In this document: positions 13,852 through 22,848 of the stretch, in pieces
How positions within the stretch are numbered: position 1 is the stretch's first letter
Layout: the number at the start of each line of letters is the position of its first letter
Virus record (IMG/VR): IMGVR_UViG_3300049719_000112
Location: 1-39,498 of that record
DNA from: a virus
Direction: 5' to 3' (one strand)
DNA: 39,498 nucleotides
Notes under the pieces: model-generated
What the model saw: only the letters and a program-made list of their open reading frames with translations
What the model was told of the DNA's origin: nothing
Databases searched by the model: none
Translations under genes and position numbers: made by a program

Positions 13852-16022
13852 AGGTCAGTGAGTGGGCGGAGCAATTCGCCGTTTTGCCCCACGAAGGCAA
13901 CGAAGAGCCGGGCAAGTATCACCTCGCCCGAATGCCGCATCAGGCCGCGATGCTTGATGACCCGCTCGACCCGAGCGTCAGCGAAATCTTCTGGATGCTG
14001 GCCAGCCAATTCACGGGCAAGACAGCCTGCCTCACCATTCAATGTCTCTACGCGGCCCAGGCATTGAAGCGGTCAATGGTGATGGTTCGGTCCACCGGGG
14101 ACACGGCTAAGGAATGGATGCGTGAGAAGTTCATCCCCATGCTGGAAGAGACGCCGTGCATGGCCGGGCTGTTCAAAAACCCCCGCGTGCGGGACAGCGG
14201 CAGCACCTCGCTCAATCGCAGATTCCCCGGCGGCAGCCTCAAAGCCATCGGCGCCAAGTCGGCCATGCGGCTCAGGGGCGGTTCTGCCGGGATTGTATTT
14301 CAGGATGAGATAGACAGCTATGAGACACTGAAGCGCGAGGGCGATCCGTGCGCACTGGCAGACCGGGCCGCCAAGACATTCTCGCGGGCGTGGAAGATCA
14401 AGAGCAGCACGCCGACGCTTAAGGGTTTCTCTCGGATAGACTCAGGCTACGAGAGCGGGGACAAGCAAAAATATTTCATCCCCTGCCCTGTCTGCGGAGA
14501 GTTTCAAGATTTGAAGTTCTCACAGTTGAAGTTCAGCTTTACGGCGGAAGAACATGCGAGGTTTACGATTTATGAAACAAAAACAAATGACAGTAGAGCA
14601 ATTCATACAACAAGATGCGGAGAAGTTCTTCATGCCGCGCCCTCCGAAGCGAAAGTTTCTGCGGGGCAAAGGGGTGAAACCGAGGGCAGGTGTATTACTT
14701 CCTGTTTCACATGGGAGACAGGCAGCCATCCCATCAGAGACACCAAGCGGGCGCTCTACGTCTGCGAACACTGTCACCACGGATGGACAGACGCACAGCG
14801 CATCGCGGCCTACAAGTCGGGCCACAAAGACAACCCGGCAGTCACGGTGAATGGGAAGGAGCTTCGCGCAGAGTGGCGTGGCACCGCTCCATTCAAAGGC
14901 ATCCGCAGCCGCCATCTCAACGGAATGTATGGCACCATCGGATTAAAGGATGCCTACACCTCCTATCTGCACTGGTTCGCAGAGGATTTCCTCGCAGCCA
15001 AGCGCGACGGCAGAGAGACGCTGATGGTCTGGACCAACCTCTTTCTAGCCGAAGCCTTCGAGGATGAGTCAGAGAAAACGGATTGGAAGACTCTGCGCGA
15101 CCGTGGCGAGGATTACGTTGCCTGGGAAGAGCTGCCCGCTCAGGTCGTCTGGATTAACTGGGCTATGGACATTCACCCCGACCGCGTAGAGATTCTATTC
15201 TACGGCTGGGGCAGCAAGCGCGAATGCTGGGCACTGGAGAAACACGTTGAGTATTGCGACTTCGATTTGCAGTCCGCTCAGGACCTGGTGTGGGCCTACC
15301 TCGACGGCAAGAAGTTCAGCCATCCCATCCTCGGGCAGCTCACATGGGCCGTCGGCATGGTGGACGCCGGCTACCAGACGAAGGTGCAGGCCGTCTATCA
15401 GTTCGCCGGCAAGCACCGCTGGCGGAATGTGTTTTCAACGAAGGGCTTTGACACCATCCAGGGCGAGACAGTCATCGTGAAGAAGGAGCGGCGATTTGGC
15501 GGCAGCAAGGTCAACATCAACACCGACTACTTCAAGACGACGATTTACGATCGGCTGCAAAACACGGAGCCCGGCCCGAGCTACGTCCATTTCCCCAAAG
15601 CCGAGGCGGTGATCACCACCAAAGACGGCCAGCGCACCACGTTCAAGACCGGCTTCACCGACCGCTTCTATCAGCAAATGTGCAGCGAGCGGCGCATCCG
15701 GGTCAAGCTGCGGCTCGGAGGCTACAAAACCGAATGGCACAAGCTGACGAGCGCGACGCGCAATGAGGTTCTCGATTGCACCGTGGGCTGCTTCGCGGGC
15801 TGGGAAGTCGCGGGCGTGGAGCGCAACGGGGATATTGAGCGCAAGTGGAAGACCGTTGAGAAGGCGCTGGCGGCCATGCATCCCAAGCCGACGGCGCAGG
15901 AGGCCGCGGCGGCAATCACGCTGCCGGCGGAAATAAAAAAGCCCGAGCTGCGCACGGCGACGCAGCACCGCCCGGCGCGGAGGATGGTCATCAACTCGCC
16001 GTTTAGGTTTAGGAGATTTTGA
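13788..16022 (+). CDS. Terminase large subunit, GpA family
   Basis: 744 aa. The motor that pumps DNA into the prohead and cuts the concatemer. N-terminal signature ARLKVSEWAEQFAVLP; a Walker-A-like ASQFTGKT (72-79); Walker B GIVFQDEIDSYE with Asp173-Glu174; then the nuclease half with AMDIHPDRVEILFYGW (near residue 460), MVDAGYQT and EVLDCTVGC. A zinc-finger pair CPVC (233-236) and CEHC (326-329) is typical of GpA proteins, but here it is separated by an extra segment of about 70 residues (about 250-320). At 744 aa it is longer than lambda GpA (641). The start overlaps the previous gene by 64 nt without a strong Shine-Dalgarno. Confidence 0.92.
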   Translation: MQTSLTHYPQFASIVRPPARLKVSEWAEQFAVLPHEGNEEPGKYHLARMPHQAAMLDDPLDPSVSEIFWMLASQFTGKTACLTIQCLYAAQALKRSMVMVRSTGDTAKEWMREKFIPMLEETPCMAGLFKNPRVRDSGSTSLNRRFPGGSLKAIGAKSAMRLRGGSAGIVFQDEIDSYETLKREGDPCALADRAAKTFSRAWKIKSSTPTLKGFSRIDSGYESGDKQKYFIPCPVCGEFQDLKFSQLKFSFTAEEHARFTIYETKTNDSRAIHTTRCGEVLHAAPSEAKVSAGQRGETEGRCITSCFTWETGSHPIRDTKRALYVCEHCHHGWTDAQRIAAYKSGHKDNPAVTVNGKELRAEWRGTAPFKGIRSRHLNGMYGTIGLKDAYTSYLHWFAEDFLAAKRDGRETLMVWTNLFLAEAFEDESEKTDWKTLRDRGEDYVAWEELPAQVVWINWAMDIHPDRVEILFYGWGSKRECWALEKHVEYCDFDLQSAQDLVWAYLDGKKFSHPILGQLTWAVGMVDAGYQTKVQAVYQFAGKHRWRNVFSTKGFDTIQGETVIVKKERRFGGSKVNINTDYFKTTIYDRLQNTEPGPSYVHFPKAEAVITTKDGQRTTFKTGFTDRFYQQMCSERRIRVKLRLGGYKTEWHKLTSATRNEVLDCTVGCFAGWEVAGVERNGDIERKWKTVEKALAAMHPKPTAQEAAAAITLPAEIKKPELRTATQHRPARRMVINSPFRFRRF

Positions 16023-16803
16023 ATGGTTGAAGTTTTCTCAACGGGGGGGGGGCACGCAAAGCACGGCGATTTCCGCCCTCATCGCTCAAGGCCAACTTCC
16101 AAAACCGGACTTTACCGTCATTGCCGATACGGGGCGAGAAATGCCGACGACCTGGCAATATCTCGATGCCATAGTACGCCCGGCCTTTGCGGCGATTGGT
16201 CTTGAAATCTTCCGCATCTCAACGAAGGACTTTGCCGCCCCCAGGGGGCGGCAAATCTTCGCCACTTCTGGCCAGTTGATGATTCCAGCTTTCTCCAACA
16301 AAAGCGGGGAACCGTCGAAACTGACAGCTTTTTGCTCTGGCGCATGGAAGCAGGAAGTCACGGGGCGATGGTTGTCTTTAACCCAGCAACTCACACGCTC
16401 AAAGTATCGCAAATGGATTGGGTTCTCATTGGACGAAACGCGGCGCATCGCTCAGATGCAAAAGGGCAAAGAATATCTGGCAGGGCTTATCCGATTCCCG
16501 CTCGTTCATGACATTCCAACTCGGCGACAGGGTGCAATCCGAATCGTTGAAAATATGGGATGGCCGAAGCCTCCGCGCTCTCGTTGTTGGATGTGCCCAA
16601 ATCAGTCGGACATGGAATGGTCAGAGGTCGCCACTGACTACCCGCACTTGTTTTCGGATGCGATAGAACTGGACGAATCAATCCGCGAGCGCGACCCGCA
16701 CGCGTTTCTTCACAGCACAATTAAGCCGCTTAAGGATGCTGACCTCTCGAAGCCCGACGACCTTTTTAGCGGATCGTGTCCCAGCGGTGAGTGTTTTCTT
16801 TGA
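16023..16803 (+). CDS. PAPS reductase-like (PP-loop) phage protein, frameshifted in a poly-G run
   Basis: About 259 aa if read through. ATG 16023 directly follows the terminase stop and gives MVEVFSTGGG. The conserved remainder, TQSTAISALIAQG … FTVIADTGREMPTTWQYL, lies one frame over. The two join if the run of 10 G at 16043-16052 had 9 G, restoring the PP-loop FSTGGGTQST. In the other frame only a TTG (16027) is available. Later parts, including CWMCPNQS and PHAFLH, match phage members of the phosphoadenosine-phosphosulfate-reductase-like family. Substrate unknown. The break is either an assembly/sequencing error or a real slippery switch. Confidence 0.8.
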
Positions 16804-16820
16804 CTCGCCGCCTGCCGTGA

Positions 16821-17420
16821 ATGGGCACGACATGGCACGAGCCACTTGAATTTGTTAGCGGCGATACGCTCACCTTCAACCGAAGGTTGAGCGACTACAA
16901 GGCCACCGACGGCTGGGGCCTACTTTACGTTTTGCGCGGCGGGGCACAGGAAATCGAATTCACCTCTACTGCTCTTATTGATGCACACTCGATGGCCGTC
17001 CCCGCCGCCATTACCGCCACCTGGCTCCCAAAAGATTACACGCTGGCCGGCTATGCGGTAAGGGGTGACGAGCGTCACCAGATTTACGAAGGCGAGTTCA
17101 CCCTAAGGCCGAACCTGCCCGACTCGCCGGGCGACGTGCCGGTCAAGACTTTCGCGCAGCAGATGGTCGAAAAGCTGGAGGCGGTCATGCTGGGCAAGGC
17201 CACCGCCGATTTGATGGAAAGCCGGATCGGCGAGACGCAATTCCGCTATCTCACGCCGGAGCAGTTGAGGACAGAGCACGGCTACTGGCTCGGGGTGCGG
17301 AAGGTGGAGCTTGCCATCGAGCGCGCGAAGTCCGGACGGCCAACGGGCTTCAAGATGAGGTCCACCATGCGCGTCATCTCCAACGGGCCGCACATCGGGA
17401 TGTTTGGTTATCAAGGTTAA
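16821..17420 (+). CDS. Head-tail connector protein with gpW-like C-terminus
   Basis: 199 aa. Residues 1-100 are a beta-rich domain (PLEFVSGDTLTFNRRLSDY, DGWGLLYVLRGG, AAITATWLPKDYTLAGY, YEGEFTLRPNL) common in phage proteins at this place. Residues about 108-165 (KTFAQQMVEKLEAVMLGKAT … FRYLTPEQLRTEHGYWL) match the gpW-type head-completion helices. The tail after residue 170 is basic. Position between terminase and portal is the lambda gpW position. Role: closing the head after packaging and giving a tail docking site. Confidence 0.7.
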   Translation: MGTTWHEPLEFVSGDTLTFNRRLSDYKATDGWGLLYVLRGGAQEIEFTSTALIDAHSMAVPAAITATWLPKDYTLAGYAVRGDERHQIYEGEFTLRPNLPDSPGDVPVKTFAQQMVEKLEAVMLGKATADLMESRIGETQFRYLTPEQLRTEHGYWLGVRKVELAIERAKSGRPTGFKMRSTMRVISNGPHIGMFGYQG

Positions 17421-17423
17421 CAC

Positions 17424-19154
17424 ATGATGAGATTCCCCTTCTTCAAACGCAAAGACGAGGCCATGACGGGCGCCCTGATTCGCAGCAACACGACGCTGCC
17501 GAACCATGCGGCAATGCTGCGCAGTGTCAACGGGAAAATACTGCGCTCCCTCCAGCGGACTGCGGAGAGCAACCTCAAGATGGCCCGCATGTATCAGGGT
17601 GCAATCACGGACGCCCTCAACGCGGATTTCCCGGTCAACATTTCGTCCGGCAACTCTGAGGCTATCACGAGCGTCGGCCACGTCCGCGCGCGCGCCCGCA
17701 CCATCGAACGCGACGACCCCTACGGAGCGGGCATCGTGCGGATTTACCAGAATAACGTCGGCGGCCCCGATCCGTTCCCGCTGGAGATGCGCGTCGGCAA
17801 ATGGGAGACGGCGCCGGGCAAAGGCGGCAAGCCCGACAGCCAGACCTTCGTTGCCGAAGTCGAAACCAACCGCCTGGTTGAGGACGCGTGGGAGGAATAC
17901 GGCCGCAAGGAAAACTGCACCGTGCGCAAGGACATGAGCAGGTTGGAAGTTTACCTCCAGATGATTTCCTCTGTGGTGCGCGACGGCGGTTGGATTCTGC
18001 GCCATTATCCGGCCTTCCCAAACAACGATTTCCGCTACGCGATTGAGCCGATCGAATGCGACCGGCTTGATCAATATTACAACCGGTCCCGGCGTGAGGG
18101 GCAGAACGAAATCTGCGCGTCGATTGAGATGGACGAATACCATGCGGCGGTCAACTACTGGCTACTGACCCGTCATCCCGGCGAGTTCCTCACCGGCTGG
18201 GCTGAGAGCCGGCCCTACCGCGAGGCCGTCCCGGCGCAAAACGTGGTTGCGATTTTCGACATCAGGACTCGGGCCGGCCAATACATCGGCATGTCCCGGC
18301 TGGCGGCGTGCATCAATCCAATGCACGCAGTGAGGCAGTTCGACGTCGCCCATGTCACGGCGGCAATTTGGTCCGCTTGTAAGCCTCTCTTCCTGATCCA
18401 GGAAATCCCGACGGCAATGGGCGATGTCATCCCCGAGTTCATCCGCAGCGCCGTTGAGAAGATGGCCGAAGGTGAGAGCGGGCAGGAAGGCGCGCCGGTG
18501 GACGGCGTAAGCCCGGGCGACACAACTCTGCTTCCATTCGGCCAGAAGCCGCTCCTGGTTGACCCGAAGTTCCCCGTTGAGGCCGCCGAAGGATTCAAGG
18601 CCGACCAGCTCCGCAAGATGGCCACTGGCTCGGGCGTGCCCTACTTCATTCTGGCTCAGGATTGGGGCTCGTTAAACTTTACCAGCGGGCGATTGGGCCT
18701 GGACGATTTCCATGACACGTGCGGCGTGCTGATGAATCACCTGATTGCCGGCGCCGTGCTACCCTGGTTCTGCCGTTGGTTGGAAGCGGCCATCCTCGCT
18801 GGCAAATTGAATCTGCCGCTTTCCCGCCTCAAGGAATTTCAGTCAGCCGCGAACTTCCGGGGCCGGTCATGGGACTACGTGCAGCCGCAACAGGACGCGG
18901 AAGCCGACATCATGCTAATCGAGGCTGGAATCAAGTCCCGAAACCAAACCATCCGCGAGCGCGGGGGCCGCGGCACTCACGAGGTCAATGCGCAAATCGC
19001 CGCAGACAAGGCCTGCGATGAGGCGCACGATCTCACCTTCACCCCGACCAAGCCGACGATGGCCAAGGGCGAGGCCGGGCCGGGGCCAGACGATACCAGC
19101 GCGCCGCCGAAGCCCGGCAACAACGGCAAGGCGCGGTTCGCTTTATCCGGCTAA
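17424..19154 (+). CDS. Phage portal protein, lambda family
   Basis: 576 aa, close to lambda gpB (533). It would form the dodecameric ring through which DNA enters the head. Diagnostic parts: early RARTIERDDPYGAGIVRIYQNNVGG, EDAWEEYGRKENCTVRKDMS, LRHYPAFPNNDFRYAIEPIECDRLD, GQYIGMSRLAACI and MATGSGVPYFILAQDWGSLNFTS. The last 50 residues are Pro/Gly-rich and disordered. AAGG lies upstream of ATG 17424, which follows the connector gene by 3 nt. Confidence 0.92.
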   Translation: MMRFPFFKRKDEAMTGALIRSNTTLPNHAAMLRSVNGKILRSLQRTAESNLKMARMYQGAITDALNADFPVNISSGNSEAITSVGHVRARARTIERDDPYGAGIVRIYQNNVGGPDPFPLEMRVGKWETAPGKGGKPDSQTFVAEVETNRLVEDAWEEYGRKENCTVRKDMSRLEVYLQMISSVVRDGGWILRHYPAFPNNDFRYAIEPIECDRLDQYYNRSRREGQNEICASIEMDEYHAAVNYWLLTRHPGEFLTGWAESRPYREAVPAQNVVAIFDIRTRAGQYIGMSRLAACINPMHAVRQFDVAHVTAAIWSACKPLFLIQEIPTAMGDVIPEFIRSAVEKMAEGESGQEGAPVDGVSPGDTTLLPFGQKPLLVDPKFPVEAAEGFKADQLRKMATGSGVPYFILAQDWGSLNFTSGRLGLDDFHDTCGVLMNHLIAGAVLPWFCRWLEAAILAGKLNLPLSRLKEFQSAANFRGRSWDYVQPQQDAEADIMLIEAGIKSRNQTIRERGGRGTHEVNAQIAADKACDEAHDLTFTPTKPTMAKGEAGPGPDDTSAPPKPGNNGKARFALSG

Positions 19155-19178
19155 TCATAAACCTGCAGTTGGCGCGGG

Positions 19179-19281
19179 GAAGGCCTGCCGCCGGATCTAT
19201 GCGCTAGGCCGGCCTTCACTCATTGCGCGGCGTGCGCCCGCGAGCCAACCGCGCACAGTTGACTTTCGGCAAAAGCCGAAA
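19179..19281 (+). promoter_or_regulatory. Structured leader of the capsid gene
   Basis: The 126-nt gap before the capsid gene holds a hairpin from GAAGGCC (19179-19185) and GGCCTTC (19211-19217). A perfect TTTCGGC/GCCGAAA stem (19264-19270 / 19275-19281) with an AAAA loop also lies there, its last base being the A of the start codon. No Shine-Dalgarno is visible, so this fold may control or replace normal ribosome binding for the most abundant virion protein. Confidence 0.6.
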
Positions 19282-21344
19282 TGACAGAGCAACATCGGAT
19301 ATGCCGCTACATCCGGCTCGACGCAGCGAAGATCGACCGCGAAAAGAAGACGCTGCCGATTTCCTTTTCCTCTGAGTTCCCGGCGATGCAACGCGCCGAT
19401 GTCTGCGTCCCACAGGAAATGATTGCGTCAATGGGCGTCAAATTGGGTGACCCATATGTTGAAATCCTCGACCACGCCGCCGATAGCGTTGACCTCTCCC
19501 TCCTGAAGAACCGCGGCGCCTTCCTCGATGAACACGATGAAAAGGACCAGCTCGGCGTCGTGGAAGATGCGGAGGTCCTGGAGAAGATTGGCCGCGCCCT
19601 GATTCGCATGGGCAGCGACGAAAAGGCCGTCAAGCGTTTCGCTCAGATGGCCGACGATGTTCGCCCGCACATCAGCGCTGGCTACAAATACACGCGCTAC
19701 CTTGGGGCGGAGAAACTGCCCAACGGCAGAACTGCCCATCGCTTCGCCTGGAAGGGCCTGGAGATTTCATCCGTAGCAGCCCCAAACGACCCGACCGTAG
19801 GCGTCGCCCGGAGCTACCAGGACCTACCTGCGGTTGACTCACCGACTAAACCGAATGCCGAAAGCATCACTGAAAGTTTAACCGCTGACGAAATCAAACG
19901 TATGCGCATCCTGCTTGACCCCGCACCTGCCGCTGGCGGCGGTGGAACCATTGTCGTTGACGAAAAGAAAATCCGTTCGGAAACGGAGGCCACAACCCGC
20001 ACGAAGTATCTGACCCGCGCCCGGGAAATCACCGTCATCGCCGACGCGTTCATCAAGGACCACGGAGCCAAGGACGGCGGCAAGATGGATGCGAAGATTC
20101 GCAGCATCGCCAACGAGTTCCTCTCGGGCGAACAGTGCGATGCGCCGATTGAGAACTTCAAAACCTGCTGCCTGACGGATATCCTCGCCGCCAAGTCGGC
20201 CCGCCCGATCGGCCTGGAAGAGGTCACCGACGACCCCTCGCAGTATTCGATCCAACGCGGCATTCAGAGCGCTATGCGCCGCGCCGAAACGGGCAAAACC
20301 AATCCGCAGGCCGCCATTCCCGATGGCCGCGAGGGCGAGGTTCACGCTGAAATCATCCGCCGGGCGAGCCAGGAGCCGGGTGGCCTCGGCTATGAGCCCG
20401 CGGGCTTCCTTGTCCCGCACGATGCGACCCTGGGCGGCACCAAGCTGACCCGAGCCGACCGCTCGCGCCTGACCCGCGACAGCCAGGCAACCATCTTCCC
20501 CGCAGGCGGGGCTTTCGTCCCGACCGAGTTGCGCATCCCGGTCATTGAAATCCTGCGCAACATGATGGTTCTGGACCGCGCCGGTTTCTGCCAGACACTC
20601 GCCGGTCTGACTGGCAACATCCTCATTCCCCGCCAGGAAGCCACTGCGACGGCCTACTCGGTCGGTGAAATCGACCAGCTCACTGCCAGTCAGCAGATCC
20701 TCGGGCAGATCGCGCTCTCCCCGAAGCGCGTTGGATCGAAGCAAATCTACTCGAAACAATTCGTGATGCAGTCCACGCCGGACGCCGAGGGCTTCATCCG
20801 CAACGACCATTTCGAAGTCATCGCCCGCCAGTGGGACCGCCTCGGCCTCGTGGGTCAGGGTGCGGGCGACGAGCCGATGGGCATCTTCAACACGCCCGGC
20901 TGCCAGTCAATCATCTTCGGCGGCACAGCCACATGGGGCAAAATGGTGGACATGGAAACTGCGCTCCGGACAATGAATGTGACCGATGAGCTGGTCTATG
21001 TCTCGACGCCCGCGGTCAAGGGCGCACTGAAGAAAATCGCGGTGGCGCTCACTGGCGCGACGGTCATCGGCGGCACTCAGAACGCGATCTGGATTGGTCG
21101 CGGCCAGGATGGCGAGGTCAACGGCTCCACGGCTCTGGACTCCAATCAGATTCCCGGCAACGTCGTCATGCTCGGGGCAAAGAATCAGGCCATAAAGGCG
21201 ATCTGGGGCGGGCTCGATATTGTGAGCGACATCTTCACCCGAGCCGACCGGGCCGAGGTGGTATTGACCATCAACACCTGGGGCGACTTCGCCGTGCGCC
21301 ATCCGCAGGCCTTCATTGTCAGCGCCGACGCTGGCAACCAATAA
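19281..21344 (+). CDS. Prohead protease-major capsid protein fusion
   Basis: 687 aa. Residues about 1-185 are a prohead (S78-like) protease: FLDEHD (His85 candidate) and LEISSVAAPND (Ser163/164 candidate) sit where the catalytic His and Ser are expected. About 190-400 is a helical, partly acidic delta/scaffold-like linker. About 410-687 is an HK97-fold capsid domain (AGGAFVPTEL … GLVGQGAGDEPMGIFNT … NTWGDFAVRHPQAF). Such fusions self-cleave to free scaffold and capsid. An in-frame stop upstream (19260-19262) makes ATG 19281 the first possible ATG. Expected to be the most abundant virion protein. Confidence 0.9.
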   Translation: MTEQHRICRYIRLDAAKIDREKKTLPISFSSEFPAMQRADVCVPQEMIASMGVKLGDPYVEILDHAADSVDLSLLKNRGAFLDEHDEKDQLGVVEDAEVLEKIGRALIRMGSDEKAVKRFAQMADDVRPHISAGYKYTRYLGAEKLPNGRTAHRFAWKGLEISSVAAPNDPTVGVARSYQDLPAVDSPTKPNAESITESLTADEIKRMRILLDPAPAAGGGGTIVVDEKKIRSETEATTRTKYLTRAREITVIADAFIKDHGAKDGGKMDAKIRSIANEFLSGEQCDAPIENFKTCCLTDILAAKSARPIGLEEVTDDPSQYSIQRGIQSAMRRAETGKTNPQAAIPDGREGEVHAEIIRRASQEPGGLGYEPAGFLVPHDATLGGTKLTRADRSRLTRDSQATIFPAGGAFVPTELRIPVIEILRNMMVLDRAGFCQTLAGLTGNILIPRQEATATAYSVGEIDQLTASQQILGQIALSPKRVGSKQIYSKQFVMQSTPDAEGFIRNDHFEVIARQWDRLGLVGQGAGDEPMGIFNTPGCQSIIFGGTATWGKMVDMETALRTMNVTDELVYVSTPAVKGALKKIAVALTGATVIGGTQNAIWIGRGQDGEVNGSTALDSNQIPGNVVMLGAKNQAIKAIWGGLDIVSDIFTRADRAEVVLTINTWGDFAVRHPQAFIVSADAGNQ

Positions 21345-21377
21345 CCGTCACTGGCAACCGCAACTCTCTATTCGACA

Positions 21378-22022
21378 ATGAATATGAAACACCTGAAATT
21401 CTCACTCCTCTTCACGGCGGTTCTGGCGATGATCGCCCTGCCGGCACTGGCCCAGCGCGGCAACGACCTGTTCTATCCGACGCGCACGCTGACTCTCGCG
21501 CCCCCGACGCAGCAGGCCGGGGCTACCAGCGTCACCAATCTGCCGACGGACATCCGCATGTATGACGGTATCGTTGCCGTGACGATCATGAGCTACACCA
21601 ACGGCGGCGGGACGTTTACGGCGACACTGGAGCAATCCAGCACGACCAACATTACCGGCTGGGGTGCGCTCTCGGGCTACTCCATCGCTGTCCCGACCAC
21701 GATCATCTACACGAATAACGTCATGGTGAGCGGCGGCAGCACCAACATGCTGGGCACCAACTACTGGCTGTTGCCAGGCACACCGACCACACCTACCGCA
21801 TCGACCGCCGGCTTCGCCACCAGCTATCTACTCTCGCAGGAGATGACCAACACCGGAGCGATTACGCTGCCGGCTGGAGGCGCTACTCTCATCGGGTTTA
21901 ATGCCGGAGATCAAAAGCGCTACGTTCACATTATCTTCACCTCGACCGGCGCGGCCACGACTAACTTCTGCGGGGCCGTCCTGAGCGGCTACACGCATGG
22001 TAGCGTGGCCGTCACGCCGTAA
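21378..22022 (+). CDS. Exported-looking beta-rich head-region protein
   Basis: 214 aa. It begins with a classical signal peptide: MNMKHLK, hydrophobic FSLLFTAVLAMIALP, cleavage after ALA. The mature part is Thr/Ser/Asn/Gly-rich beta structure (TATLEQSSTTNITGW). It sits directly after the capsid gene, where decoration or head-fibre genes are usual, yet virion proteins are not normally exported. No family recognised. The ATG at 21384 is an alternative start. Confidence 0.65.
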   Translation: MNMKHLKFSLLFTAVLAMIALPALAQRGNDLFYPTRTLTLAPPTQQAGATSVTNLPTDIRMYDGIVAVTIMSYTNGGGTFTATLEQSSTTNITGWGALSGYSIAVPTTIIYTNNVMVSGGSTNMLGTNYWLLPGTPTTPTASTAGFATSYLLSQEMTNTGAITLPAGGATLIGFNAGDQKRYVHIIFTSTGAATTNFCGAVLSGYTHGSVAVTP

Positions 22023-22044
22023 CCAGCACCTCGACACACGCGAT

Positions 22045-22422
22045 ATGAAACTGATTGCAAAGCAAGACTTCCGAAACGTGGCCGCCCTTGGATTGAAGGA
22101 GGACGGCAAGTCCACCATCGTCGGCACCAAGCACGACGACCACATTCACAAGGGTGCGGTGTTCGACATCGGCCCCGTGGCCAGCAACGTCCAGGAGCTG
22201 GCCAAGAAGGACCGCGCCGCCGGCCAGGTTGTGGCTATGCTGATTTCGACCGGCGCGGTTGGCGACGCCAACGATCCGACGGTGGTGCAGTCCGTCAAGG
22301 ACGACATCGCCGCTGATGAGAAGCGGACCGCCGCTGCCGACAAGCTCAATGCGCAGTCCGCCGCCTCCTGTCTTGGTGACACGATCCTGTCCGCCCTGAG
22401 CACGAAGAAGGCCGCGAAGTAA
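22045..22422 (+). CDS. Small head-region protein
   Basis: 125 aa. KLIAKQDFRNV … HDDHIHKGAVFDIG resembles short proteins encoded just after capsid genes in other phages. The C-terminal half is helical and Lys/Ala-rich. An upstream in-frame ATG (21997) lies inside the previous gene, so 22045 is used. Followed 33 nt after its stop by a strong terminator. Likely structural, exact role unknown. Confidence 0.55.
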   Translation: MKLIAKQDFRNVAALGLKEDGKSTIVGTKHDDHIHKGAVFDIGPVASNVQELAKKDRAAGQVVAMLISTGAVGDANDPTVVQSVKDDIAADEKRTAAADKLNAQSAASCLGDTILSALSTKKAAK

Positions 22423-22455
22423 GCTGTCCTGTTAGTTGTTTCATGGTTAGGTTGG

Positions 22456-22489
22456 CGGCTGGCGTGTGGTAGCGCCAGCCGTTTTTTTT
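22456..22489 (+). terminator. Rho-independent terminator within the late operon
   Basis: A perfect 9-bp stem CGGCTGGCG (22456-22464) / CGCCAGCCG (22473-22481), an 8-nt loop and a run of eight T (22482-22489). The next gene starts 3 nt after the T-run, in the same direction, so it should reduce rather than end expression of the genes beyond. Confidence 0.93.
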
Positions 22490-22491
22490 GA

Positions 22492-22848
22492 ATGAACGAT
22501 TTCGCCACCCACGCGAGCGCGATGCAGGCCGTCCAGAATCGGCTCGGTGATGACTGCCCGACGATCACCTGGAACGGTGTGGCCTACAAACTGATTCCCG
22601 GTAGCGCGGTCCGGCGCATGGACCTTGGACCGGGAGGCTTCCGGCTCAACGCGGATTTCATGGCCGACGCGCTTGCGTCCACCTTCGCCGACGGCCAGAC
22701 CATCACGAATTCCGCGACACTCAAGGCGGCCATGCTACAGACTCCTATTGGCTATCTGGGCGACGATTACAAGGTGGAGGCTGTCCACATATCCCCCGGC
22801 GGCCTGCAAGTCCGCATAGAGGCCAATAGCCTCACCCAGGGGGCTTAA
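22492..22848 (+). CDS. Probable head-tail joining protein
   Basis: 118 aa. Mixed alpha/beta with CPTITWNGVAYKLIPGS and a C-terminal VEAVHISPGGLQVRIEA strand, fitting small head-tail adaptor or lambda FII-like proteins by size and place. The start directly abuts the terminator, leaving no room for a separate Shine-Dalgarno; ATG 22519 is an alternative. Its stop overlaps the next start (TAATG). Confidence 0.5.
   Translation: MNDFATHASAMQAVQNRLGDDCPTITWNGVAYKLIPGSAVRRMDLGPGGFRLNADFMADALASTFADGQTITNSATLKAAMLQTPIGYLGDDYKVEAVHISPGGLQVRIEANSLTQGA

Noticed and set aside
17103-18143. Long minus-strand frame opposite the connector and portal genes
   Set aside because: A shadow of the GC-rich codon pattern of the portal gene; no recognisable domain and the + strand protein is certain.
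19878-20810. Minus-strand frame of 310 codons opposite the capsid gene
   Set aside because: Antisense to a well supported protease-capsid fusion; Arg/Ala/Gly-rich without motifs.
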